A DNA stretch of 64,000 nt from Bacteroidia bacterium (GTDB lineage Bacteria; Bacteroidota; Bacteroidia; Chitinophagales; Saprospiraceae), in contig JAUIKE010000004.1 in assembly GCA_030430845.1 (NCBI GenBank), positions 1-64,000 on the forward strand, read 5' to 3'. The notes under the pieces are model-generated. The model worked only from the letters and a program-made list of their open reading frames with translations. It had not been told where the DNA came from and searched no databases. The stretch's first letter is position 1. The number at the start of each line of letters is the position of its first letter. Of the stretch, positions 1-7,462 are shown piece by piece. Position numbers and translations under genes: made by a program.

Positions 1-261
1 GTAAAGATTTTAAAATCTCAGAAAACCCTTATTTTTTCTGTCTCTCTTTCCAAATTTTCAATGAACTTTTTGCCGAGCTAAAAGTGTACGGCAATGAAGG
101 ATAGAATTGAGCTAATGGGAGGATCCGAATTTGGGAATAACATTTATAAAAATGCCCGATTTCTACTTGCACAAAACAGCATCTATATTTTTTCAACGGA
201 TACCATTTACAATCCGGTAGAAGATCGAGAAGCCCTGGTGGTTCAAATGATCAAACGGTGA
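1..261 (+). pseudogene. Decayed 3' end of an unidentified gene
   Basis: Frame 3 is open from the window edge to a stop at 102-104. It reads like the inside of a globular protein and ends in ELKVYGNEG. The reading continues smoothly in frame 1 (RIELMGGSEFGNNIYKNARF) and ends at TGA 259-261 with VVQMIKR. The simplest view is one gene end broken by a frameshift near position 100. No family is recognised. A sequencing error or a short separate ORF from ATG 94 are alternatives. Confidence 0.35.
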
Positions 262-352
262 AGGAAGATTATTACTGCCTACCTGACCTGGATCGAGTGA
301 TACAAGGGCCAACCATATGAGGGTTTTAGAATTCCTTATTGAAAAACGATTC

Positions 353-412
353 ATGAAACCAATACTTATTTGTCTTTGCTTGTTGCTACCTGCAATACTT
401 CCCGCCCAGTAA
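353..412 (+). pseudogene. Orphan signal peptide stopped at its cleavage site
   Basis: ATG 353 opens a textbook signal peptide of 19 residues (MKPILICLCLLLPAILPAQ) that hits TAA at 410-412, exactly where the mature protein should begin. After the stop the same frame runs on for another 18 codons and stops again before the palindromic repeat at 480. This looks like the 5' end of an exported-protein gene truncated by mutation or by arrival of the repeat. The mature protein cannot be identified. Confidence 0.4.
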
Positions 413-479
413 AAAATGACCGTCGATTCAAACGGCGTACCGGTACCGGATAAGTATTTGAAGCATTAAAAAAGGAAGC

Positions 480-682
480 TTGCAAAAGCGGACAATTCCG
501 GACAAAAGCGGACACCGGATAGCGGGGGCGGGCGAAAACTTGTAACTTTGTCTAAGCAAAAAAAGTCGGTAGTGACCTGGTGACTCCAAGTCACCAGGTC
601 ACTACCGCCCCAGCCCTCACTCCAGTATTCTTGGACTCCAATATTGTTAGACTCTAATATTTCTACACTCTAATATTTCTAC
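480..682. repeat. Dispersed palindromic repeat, copy 1
   Basis: Closely matches 37193-37353. Modules in order: 10-bp units of the type GCGGACAAAA (three here, from about 488); a -7-like box TAACTTTG at 543-550; a perfect inverted repeat at 567-607 with 19-bp arms and loop CCA; then a 16-bp tandem unit (ACTCCAATATTNTTGG type) four times at 619-682. A transcript from the box would start just before the hairpin. Both copies lie upstream of plus-strand genes, here 844. Function unknown; it could be a non-autonomous mobile repeat, a 5' leader or a small RNA. Confidence 0.75.
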
Positions 683-779
683 CTGCTCAGGGAACTCCCA
701 ATCACCTCACTTGCTTTGGGTGGTTTCCCAACTACTCAAAATCACCCCTTTGGGTGATCCCCTACCTCCATTTTCCGCA

Positions 780-787
780 TAAATTTG
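780..787 (+). promoter_or_regulatory. Candidate -7 box for the gene at 844
   Basis: TAAATTTG matches the Bacteroidota -7 consensus TAnnTTTG and lies 56 nt before the ATG at 844. No matching -33 TTTG is found at the usual 19-21 nt spacing. Prediction from motif only. Confidence 0.4.
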
Positions 788-843
788 TCTGTGTAATCAA
801 TAGGGAAATCCTCCCAACTTAAATAACTCTAAAAACTCAAAAA

Positions 844-1320
844 ATGAAAGCTATTTTGTTTGCCCTCGTATTGCCATTTACCATGCTGTTTTCCGGAGAA
901 CCAACTACCGTGACTGCTGATTATGATCAGACTATAGAAGAAAATTATAAACTACCGAAAAAAGTAGATGTGGATGTAGAAATTGATCTCGGCCGAAAAA
1001 AGAAAGGATGCAGCGGCTTCGGCGTATGCAAAATTTCAGGAAGCGCCGGAATTAAAGGAATTCTTGACGGGAACCGTGTCATCGCCACCGCCACCGCTGA
1101 GAATGGCCAGATAACCAGTCTGCATTTTCACAGCTCTTCCATGAATGAAAACACTTTGAAGACCTTCTTTTCAGGCAGCCAATTTGTCGTAGGAGAGAAT
1201 TTTTCCGCAACATTTTCACACAAAGGACAGAGGTTTATCCTGAACCTCAAGGCTGGTAAATACCGCATCCAAAAAACCAGAACCGGATTCAACATCGGAA
1301 TGCCTCCAACATTGAAATAA
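844..1320 (+). CDS. Small exported protein of unknown function
   Basis: 158 residues with an N-terminal signal peptide (about 1-17), so probably periplasmic or secreted. The mature part has a basic patch with two cysteines (GRKKKGCSGFGVCKISG, around residues 50-66) and then alternating hydrophobic/polar stretches suggesting a beta-rich fold. No family is recognised. It stands alone between the dispersed repeat and a hairpin at 1338, so it is probably monocistronic. ATG 844 is chosen because the signal sequence starts right there. Function unknown. Confidence 0.6.
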   Translation: MKAILFALVLPFTMLFSGEPTTVTADYDQTIEENYKLPKKVDVDVEIDLGRKKKGCSGFGVCKISGSAGIKGILDGNRVIATATAENGQITSLHFHSSSMNENTLKTFFSGSQFVVGENFSATFSHKGQRFILNLKAGKYRIQKTRTGFNIGMPPTLK

Positions 1321-1337
1321 GAAAAGAGGTGATTTTA

Positions 1338-1381
1338 TGAGGGTTGTGTAAAAAGGTTTTCGGCCTTTTATACACCCCTCA
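1338..1381 (+). terminator. Hairpin after the 844 gene
   Basis: Starts 17 nt after the stop. The arms begin TGAGGG and end CCCTCA and pair with a few mismatches. The centre (GTAAAAAGG, TTTTCGG, CCTTTTATAC) resembles the core of hairpins at 46081 and 49173. Probably a terminator, and a diverged member of that palindrome family. The stretch from here to 1561 shows nothing else convincing. Confidence 0.55.
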
Positions 1382-1561
1382 CAAAATATACACTATCCCG
1401 GCGGAATATATTTAATAAATAAAAGAAGAGTTACACCCTGATCGGCTTTCGTCGATTGGGGCATTTTTTTTCTTTTAAGAATATATTTATTTTACATGTG
1501 GTTTAAGGGGGGGTAATGCCCGTCGCCAGCACAAAAACGTAATTAAGTATCTTTCCTAGTC

Positions 1562-2032
1562 ATGGATCAATATAAGAACGCCATTATAGCCGGGGTTGTC
1601 TTTGGAGCCTTTATGGGGCTCGTGTTGGCATTGATTTATGGTGCAATGTTCGGCTTAGTCGCCGGACCTTTGAGCGGATTCCTTTTTGGTCTTTTCCTCC
1701 ATCAGTTTGTTTCTTCTTCAGAGATTCAGCAACAAGTCCAAATACCTCTCGATGAAGAAATGCCTATCCTTTCTTCTCCAGCCAATCATTTTCTGAATAG
1801 GGAAGGAGTTGGAGGCCGCCTGTATTTGTTTGAAGATAAAATCGTGTTTAAATCCCATCAGTTTAATTTCCAAAACCACGAGATGACAATAAAGCGTTCG
1901 GATATATTAGAAATAAGATTTTACAATATCTTAGGCTTTATTCCTACAGGTATGAAGGTGGTCACAAATCAGGGAAAGGTGGAGAAATTTGTCGTTAATG
2001 GCCGGAAACACTGGAAAGTTCAGCTGGGATAA
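1562..2032 (+). CDS. Two-helix membrane protein with GRAM-like domain
   Basis: 156 residues. Two glycine-rich transmembrane helices at about 8-28 and 31-50. A soluble domain from about residue 75 reads GGRLYLFEDKIVFKSHQFN, then IKRSDILEIRFYN and KVVTNQGKVEKFVV, the usual strand pattern of a GRAM/PH-like domain, which in other proteins binds lipid or protein at membranes. Likely topology is membrane-anchored with the GRAM domain cytoplasmic. TATCTTTC (one mismatch from TAnnTTTG) just upstream may be the promoter. Specific role unknown. The stop is followed by a 57-nt gap to the serine hydrolase, so co-transcription is possible. Confidence 0.65.
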   Translation: MDQYKNAIIAGVVFGAFMGLVLALIYGAMFGLVAGPLSGFLFGLFLHQFVSSSEIQQQVQIPLDEEMPILSSPANHFLNREGVGGRLYLFEDKIVFKSHQFNFQNHEMTIKRSDILEIRFYNILGFIPTGMKVVTNQGKVEKFVVNGRKHWKVQLG

Positions 2033-2089
2033 GTTCTGTAGTGCAACTCTTTTTTAGACAACATAGATAACTACTAATGCTTCAATATC

Positions 2090-3433
2090 ATGATCAAACG
2101 AATACTTTTAGGCATTCTCCTCATTTTACTGCTTGCTTTTGGCTATGTTTATTTAATGCTTTTCCCGCAGTTTCCCATAGCCAATGGCTATTCTGCTAAA
2201 AAAATGTGTTCCTGCATCTTTATTGCTGACCGTGATCAGGAAAGTATTCAAAAGGACGACCTTGGCTTTGGCCCTACTGCCTTGACCCAGTCAACGGTTG
2301 ATTATGAAAAGAAAACCGTCACGACCAGCCTTTTTGGTATGTCACCCAAAACGGCCGTTTTTCGCGATAACGTAGGATGTATCCTACTTCTGGGGAAAGA
2401 CGATTATCAGACAAGCTTATCAGTTGAAAGACCTGTTCTGTCCGATACCTTGGAATGGCCTCGGGGCACTAAGGTTTCGGAAGTAGATAGTATGGAAGAT
2501 ATAGACTTGGAGCAACTTCAAGCAGCCATTCTCAATAACTTCGATCCATCTATGGACATGGACAGCGTCAAAACCCGAGCTATTGTGGTGGTTCATAAGG
2601 GACGATTAATTGCGGAGCAATATGCCAAGGGGTTTGATCCTGACACTGAGATCCTTGGGTGGTCAATGACCAAGAGCATCACTTCTACGATGGTGGGAAT
2701 ATTGGCAAAAAATAGAATGTTGAGTCTGGAGGATACCGGTCTTTTCCCCGAATGGACCGATGATCGAAAAGACATCTCTCTAAAGGACTTACTTCAAATG
2801 CAAAGTGGTTTGGAATTTGCAGAGGATTACACCCGAATCTCGGATGCTACTAAAATGTTGTACCGCTCAGAGAATGCTTCGAACATTCCTTTGAATAAGC
2901 CTTTAATACACAAGCCTGGTACCCATTGGAACTATAGCAGCGGAACTACTAATTTGCTTTCACAAATAGTAAAAGATAAGCTTGGAGAGGAAGCTTATCT
3001 TCGTTTGCCGTACGACAGTATTTTCAATCGTATTGGTATGAATTCAGCGATTATGGAAACCGACGAGTCCGGTTTGTACATCGGCTCTTCTTATTGTTAT
3101 GCAACTCCCAGAGACTGGGCTAAATTCGGCCTTCTATATCTAAATCAGGGCAATTGGTACGGCGATCAGGTCATTGATACGGCTTGGGTTGATTTTGTAC
3201 GTAGTCCGGCTTCTGACAGTAAAGGGATTTACGGAGGGCAGTTCTGGCTGAATGTAAACCATAGTCAATTTAAGGATGCTCCTGAAGAAGTGTATTCCTG
3301 TAATGGGTTTCAGGGACAGAAAGTATTTATTGTTCCTTCCCATGATCTGGTGATCGTTCGCATGGGCTTGGAAGAGCCTCCTGTTTTTGATATGAATAAA
3401 TTGCTGAAAGAAGTGCTGGCTTGCTTTAATTAA
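2090..3433 (+). CDS. Serine hydrolase, beta-lactamase/PBP class C fold
   Basis: 447 residues. One N-terminal membrane segment (about 5-25) is followed by an extracytoplasmic domain of the Beta-lactamase (class C / EstB-like) family. The catalytic tetrad S192-M-T-K195 (in GWSMTKSI) is clear, and the second motif is Y-S-S in HWNYSSGTTNLL. The family includes peptidases, esterases and lactamases acting on peptidoglycan or small esters, and substrate cannot be told from sequence. The N-terminal 130 residues after the helix are an extra domain with no match I recognise. A strong hairpin at 3468 ends the transcript. Confidence 0.88.
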   Translation: MIKRILLGILLILLLAFGYVYLMLFPQFPIANGYSAKKMCSCIFIADRDQESIQKDDLGFGPTALTQSTVDYEKKTVTTSLFGMSPKTAVFRDNVGCILLLGKDDYQTSLSVERPVLSDTLEWPRGTKVSEVDSMEDIDLEQLQAAILNNFDPSMDMDSVKTRAIVVVHKGRLIAEQYAKGFDPDTEILGWSMTKSITSTMVGILAKNRMLSLEDTGLFPEWTDDRKDISLKDLLQMQSGLEFAEDYTRISDATKMLYRSENASNIPLNKPLIHKPGTHWNYSSGTTNLLSQIVKDKLGEEAYLRLPYDSIFNRIGMNSAIMETDESGLYIGSSYCYATPRDWAKFGLLYLNQGNWYGDQVIDTAWVDFVRSPASDSKGIYGGQFWLNVNHSQFKDAPEEVYSCNGFQGQKVFIVPSHDLVIVRMGLEEPPVFDMNKLLKEVLACFN

Positions 3434-3467
3434 CATGAATCATCTCGAATTTTCGAAAGGTCCCAAT

Positions 3468-3516
3468 AAACAGATGCTGATTCGACTGCCCCCGGCAGCC
3501 GAATCAGCATCTGTTT
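3468..3516 (+). terminator. Terminator after serine hydrolase
   Basis: Perfect 17-bp arms (AAACAGATGCTGATTCG and its complement) around a GC-rich loop, with a T run at the end. Lies 35 nt past the stop at 3433. Confidence 0.8.
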
Positions 3517-3587
3517 TTGGTCATCAGCTAAAAAAATCGGGATGTCTCATGTTTTTTTATAGAAAACACAACTACTGACCATTCACC

Positions 3588-5807
3588 ATGGAAAATCAAG
3601 AGTCTTCTCATCATAATGTAGAAACCGAATTAAGCCGGGACCTCGGCCTGACCACAGCCCTGGCCATCGGGATCGGCACCATGATCGCTGCAGGTATATT
3701 CACGCTATCAGGCCTTGCTATTCGAAACGTCGGGTCTGCAGCCATTGTATCCTTCTTACTAGCTGCGATGGTAGCTAGTTTTACGGCACTTACTTATTGT
3801 GAGTTTGTATCGATCTATCCACGTACCGGCGAAGGGTATCTGTATGCCCGTAAAACCTATCCTGGGCCGCTGGCTTATTTTGTAGGTTGGGCATTGGTAC
3901 TAGGGTATACCTCTTCCTGCGCTTTTTATATTGCCAGTCTTTCTAGTTATTTCAATGAGTTTATCTGGCACAGTCCAATAGAAGCACTTTCCGGAATTGT
4001 TTTCTTGATCGCTCTCACCCTATTAAACATCAAGGGAACGGAGGAAAGCGGGAAGTTTCAGGTCATTGTAACAGCAGCTAAAATAGCGCTGTTGATTTGG
4101 TTCGTGTTCGGGGGGGTACGGTTTGTTAATATGGAAGAAGTTATGGATCGCTTTAGTGACGACGTGGTGCAAATTGGAAATACAGCAGCTATGGTGTTTA
4201 TTACGTTCTTTGGGTTTTCGGCTATCGCTGCTTCTGCAGGAGAGGTGAAAGACCCTGTGAAAAACATTCCCCGGGCTATTTTTATTTCGATGGGGGTAGT
4301 TACCCTCTTGTACACAGCGGTGGTTTTGGTGGTGTTATTTGCAGGACTGACGGAATATAATGAGGCTTCGATGGGGGAGGCAGCCCAAAAGTTTTTAGGT
4401 TCTGTGGGGGGATATGTCATCATTGGGGGGGCTATTTTTTCCATGGTTTCTGCCTCCAATGCTTCCATTATGGCCGGCTCGCGTGTAGTTTTGTCTATGA
4501 GTCAACTGGGCCATCTACCTAAAGAAATAGGAACGATCAATGCGCGTACCCGAACCCCTATTGTATCCGTTTTTTTAATAGGAGGCACGATCCTTATTTT
4601 TGCCCTTATCCTTCCGCTGGAGGATTTGTCTTATTTTGCCAATACTGTTTTACTCCTGGCCTTGATTATGGTTAACCTGGCCTTGATCATTCATCGCAGA
4701 AAATATCCCAATATAAAGCGGCCTTTCAAGGTGCCCCTGGTACCGCTCATTCCCATTCTCGGCATATTGGCCAATGCTTATTTGATCTACCAGATTTTTA
4801 GCCATCCGCTGCCTTTCTTTTTAGCCATTGGAACCTTGATCCTTGGAGTGATCGGCTTTTTTACCTGGAAGGGCTCACAGTATGCCGAAACCGCCATCCC
4901 CGGCTCAGCTTCTCATGTGGCTCATAGTCGGGGCCGAAGCCGCTTTGACAAAGAAAAATTCAGAGTGGTAGTGCCCCTGGCGAACCCCGAAACGGTTTAC
5001 AGCCTGATCCGGATCGCCGCAGCCATTGCCAAAGATCGGGATGGAGAACTCCTTCTTTTAAAGGTAGTAAAACTGCCTAGCCAGATCCCACTGACCAGCT
5101 ATGACGACAGTATGATCGAAAAAGAACAGTTCATACTGGATGAGGCCAGACGATTTGCTGAGTCTCAAGGAGTTCCTGCCCATGCCATCATAAGGATAGG
5201 TTATAATGTCGCTCGTGCTATTTTGGAGACATCCAGGGAGCACAATTGCAATCTGACGGTTTTAGGCTGGAAGGGAAGTACCAGTAGCAAACAGAGGATA
5301 TTAGGCAATATTACCGACACCATCGTTACACATGCTCAAACAGATATCATGCTGGTAAAACTGGTAGGAGATGATCCGATCAAGCGGATTTTGCTTCCCA
5401 CTGCCGGAGGAGAACATGCCCAATGTGCCGAGCAGTACGCTCATTCTCTGGTACATGCCATCGACGGGCATCTGACGACTTGCCAGGTAGTCAGCCCTGA
5501 TGCCGATAAAGAACAAATACAGCAAAGTCGCAACAACCTGGTCCGGAGTATCAAACGACTCAGGGCTATGCCCCGGATCGATATGGACGATCAGCTGATT
5601 GAAAATAAAAGTGTCGTAGAAGGCATCATACAAACTGCTGAGAATTACGATGCAGTCATGATCGGGGCGGCCGGGCAAAGTATTTACCCACAAATCCTCT
5701 TTGGAAGCATACCGGAAGAAATTGCTAAAAAGACAAACAAAACCGTCATTATGGTAAAGCATTATCATCCGGTGAAGGCGCTTATCGGGAAAGTGATGAG
5801 TGAGTAG
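3588..5807 (+). CDS. APC-type amino acid permease fused to tandem UspA domains
   Basis: 739 residues. Residues 1 to about 430 form a 12-helix APC superfamily transporter; the first helix has GIGTMIAAGIFTLSG, the typical unwound substrate-binding glycine motif. Residues about 455-590 and 595-735 are two universal stress protein (UspA) domains, starting FRVVVPLANPE and IKRILLPTAGGE. The fusion is known among bacterial APC permeases; the Usp part is thought to regulate transport by nucleotide binding, though no clean G-2x-G-9x-G[ST] ATP motif is obvious here. Substrate unknown. Stands alone and ends before a palindrome shared with the convergent gene at 5870. Confidence 0.88.
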   Translation: MENQESSHHNVETELSRDLGLTTALAIGIGTMIAAGIFTLSGLAIRNVGSAAIVSFLLAAMVASFTALTYCEFVSIYPRTGEGYLYARKTYPGPLAYFVGWALVLGYTSSCAFYIASLSSYFNEFIWHSPIEALSGIVFLIALTLLNIKGTEESGKFQVIVTAAKIALLIWFVFGGVRFVNMEEVMDRFSDDVVQIGNTAAMVFITFFGFSAIAASAGEVKDPVKNIPRAIFISMGVVTLLYTAVVLVVLFAGLTEYNEASMGEAAQKFLGSVGGYVIIGGAIFSMVSASNASIMAGSRVVLSMSQLGHLPKEIGTINARTRTPIVSVFLIGGTILIFALILPLEDLSYFANTVLLLALIMVNLALIIHRRKYPNIKRPFKVPLVPLIPILGILANAYLIYQIFSHPLPFFLAIGTLILGVIGFFTWKGSQYAETAIPGSASHVAHSRGRSRFDKEKFRVVVPLANPETVYSLIRIAAAIAKDRDGELLLLKVVKLPSQIPLTSYDDSMIEKEQFILDEARRFAESQGVPAHAIIRIGYNVARAILETSREHNCNLTVLGWKGSTSSKQRILGNITDTIVTHAQTDIMLVKLVGDDPIKRILLPTAGGEHAQCAEQYAHSLVHAIDGHLTTCQVVSPDADKEQIQQSRNNLVRSIKRLRAMPRIDMDDQLIENKSVVEGIIQTAENYDAVMIGAAGQSIYPQILFGSIPEEIAKKTNKTVIMVKHYHPVKALIGKVMSE

Positions 5808-5820
5808 CCTTCCTAAACTC

Positions 5821-5854
5821 AAAAGGCTGTTGGCCGGCCGGCCAACAGCCTTTT
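5821..5854. terminator. Bidirectional terminator, perfect palindrome
   Basis: Self-complementary 34-bp sequence with no loop (AAAAGGCTGTTGGCCGG and complement), A-rich on the left and T-rich on the right. Lies between convergent stops at 5807 and 5870, so it can terminate both transcripts. Confidence 0.85.
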
Positions 5855-5869
5855 AAGTTAATTTAATTA

Positions 5870-6304
5870 TCAATACTGCTCTTCGTGATTGACAACTACA
5901 GCGGCCACGCCTTCATCCCAGCCAAATACGGCACTCGCCTCTTTTCTAAGACTTTCCTTCGGAAGCCCATGTACATTGTAGAGACTATATCCTTTGTCGG
6001 TTTTGAACGTTAAAAGAAAACCTTTAGAAGCTCTTTTGGATGCTATTTTCTTAAATTGAACACTCCCTTTGCTTGTTTTGAAGCTTAAAACATCTCCCTT
6101 TGACGACCAACGGCCTTTTACTGTAAGATCATTGGGGTTGAGGTCATACGCCATAAGAAAGGAGCCTGTGGCTTTTAGGTCGAGATTAAACTTAACCGTT
6201 TTGCCATTTTTCTGAACTTCCCCTGTCCAGCGTCCGGGAGATTGTGCAGATAGACTAAAAGTAAACAAGGCAAAGACGACAGATAAAAACAAATACTTTT
6301 TCAT
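5870..6304 (-). CDS. Small exported protein, unknown function
   Basis: 144 residues. Clear signal peptide (about 1-20, ending LSAQ). The mature protein has repeated short beta-strand patterns (GRWTGEVQKNGKTVKFNLDL, KGRWSSKGDVLSFKTSKG), as in small lipocalin-like or DUF beta-barrel proteins, but no family can be named with confidence. Upstream, CATCTTTG on the minus strand near 6343-6350 could be its -7 box. Monocistronic: the neighbour at 6572 is on the same strand but separated by a 158-bp composite palindrome. Confidence 0.6.
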   Translation of the reverse strand: MKKYLFLSVVFALFTFSLSAQSPGRWTGEVQKNGKTVKFNLDLKATGSFLMAYDLNPNDLTVKGRWSSKGDVLSFKTSKGSVQFKKIASKRASKGFLLTFKTDKGYSLYNVHGLPKESLRKEASAVFGWDEGVAAVVVNHEEQY

Positions 6305-6406
6305 TCGTAAGCTTTATTGGGTGAAATATTGATTATCTATCACAAAGATGAGGGGAAAAAATAGCGGAGGCATCACCCTAAAGGGTGAAATCAAGCATCA
6401 TTAGAT

Positions 6407-6564
6407 GGGGTTGTGTAAAAACTCGTTCCTCGTTTTTACCCACCCCATTAAATTTTATTTAGGAGGTCGTTTTAAGAAAAAAACAAAGTTTTTTTCTTAA
6501 AACGACCTCCTAAAAGAATATTATTGGTTGGGGAAAAAGGTCGAAGGACTTTTTACACAACCCC
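6407..6564. repeat. Composite palindromic element, copy A
   Basis: The outer arms begin GGGGTTGTGTAAAA and end TTTTTACACAACCCC. Inside is a perfect hairpin at 6458-6514 with 27-bp arms, loop AAA, and AGGAGGTCGTTTTAAG in the left arm. The spacer AAAAGAATATTATTGG follows. The same order and the same spacer recur at 42827-43008, and the outer module alone recurs at 46081. It lies after the 6572 gene and before the 5870 gene (both minus), so it may terminate one, but the shared architecture points to a dispersed element. Confidence 0.75.
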
Positions 6565-6571
6565 AGGCTTT

Positions 6572-7264
6572 TCACTTCTCAAGTTTAGTTAACTCACTAT
6601 ATCCTGTAAGCTTTCCACCTTTATTGTAGGATTCTGAGCGGACCAAGCCAATACCCTCTGCATACCATTCCGTCGAAGAGCCCTGAACTTTCATGATGGT
6701 TTTGGTACTGATGGTTTGAGATAATTTAATGCAGCTAAAAGTACCGGCCGGGGTTTTAATCTCCTCTTTGGCTTCCACTTTGCGGTCTGTCACTTCCACG
6801 GTAATATTTATATTAAGCGGGCCGCCTCCCGCGACGGTCACTTTTAGGTTGCCATCCGGTAAGGTAGTACCTGGGGCCACCTCCAATGAAGGGATCACAT
6901 ATTCGGAAGCATCGACACTTACATCCATATTCTGGTAGGATTGCATGGACTCGGCGTTGATTTTGAAGGCCATGTCGAACTCAAATTTCCCATCTTTACA
7001 ATAGGCTTCGAACTGATTCGTGTAAGTTTCTTTACCTTTTTTATCAAAAGAAGTAGTTTTGATGGTAAAAGTGGTATTGCTTCCCGACTGGGCGACGTCG
7101 ACTAGCTCATAGGCTGTTTTGCCAGTTTCTTTACCCTTCTGGGTATAATTGGTCAACTCCCATTTTGCTCCTTTTTTGAGCGGTACAAAGGGCTTGCAGT
7201 CGGTTTGTGCCAGTAACAAAACAGGGGCCAGGAATAGTGTAATTAAAGTGATTAAGTTTTTCAT
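6572..7264 (-). CDS. Exported DUF3108/TapB-like protein
   Basis: 230 residues. Signal peptide 1-19 (ending LLLAQ). The body reads FVPLKKGAKWELTNYTQKGK, then a tract of strands, and AGTFSCIKLSQTISTK followed by EWYAEGIGLVRSESYNKGGK, the layout I associate with DUF3108/TapB-like periplasmic proteins of Bacteroidota (the GTF.C.K and W.A.G.GLVR motifs). Molecular role unknown. Transcribed away from the DUF885 gene at 7463; their shared 198-bp intergenic region holds a striking palindrome. ATG 7264 starts directly at the signal sequence. Confidence 0.65.
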   Translation of the reverse strand: MKNLITLITLFLAPVLLLAQTDCKPFVPLKKGAKWELTNYTQKGKETGKTAYELVDVAQSGSNTTFTIKTTSFDKKGKETYTNQFEAYCKDGKFEFDMAFKINAESMQSYQNMDVSVDASEYVIPSLEVAPGTTLPDGNLKVTVAGGGPLNINITVEVTDRKVEAKEEIKTPAGTFSCIKLSQTISTKTIMKVQGSSTEWYAEGIGLVRSESYNKGGKLTGYSELTKLEK

Positions 7265-7297
7265 CGGTTTTTTTTGCGGAAGGTAAAAAAAAATCCA

Positions 7298-7325
7298 GAC
7301 ATGTCATGTCTAGACATGACATGTC
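7298..7325. promoter_or_regulatory. 28-bp perfect palindrome in a divergent promoter region
   Basis: GACATGTCATGTCT followed by its exact complement, without a loop. The half CTAGACATGACATGTC (7310-7325) is repeated exactly at 7386-7401, 76 bp away. Both lie between the divergent genes 6572 (minus) and 7463 (plus) and have no T-tract, so an operator or looping site fits better than a terminator. Confidence 0.5.
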
Positions 7326-7462
7326 CCCAATTAGAAACCCCATATTTTCGTAAGTTGCTGATTATCAATAAAATTTCGACTTGGCCTAGACATGACATGT
7401 CTGGTTCTTGCAGATTTATCCCTATATTCACCCCATTGTGATCAACTAATCGAACACCTTTC

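Noticed and set aside
480..560. Sigma-54 promoter or attC site in the dispersed repeat
   Set aside because: No TGGCAC-N5-TTGC pattern and no attC R/L box arrangement; the palindrome alone is not enough.
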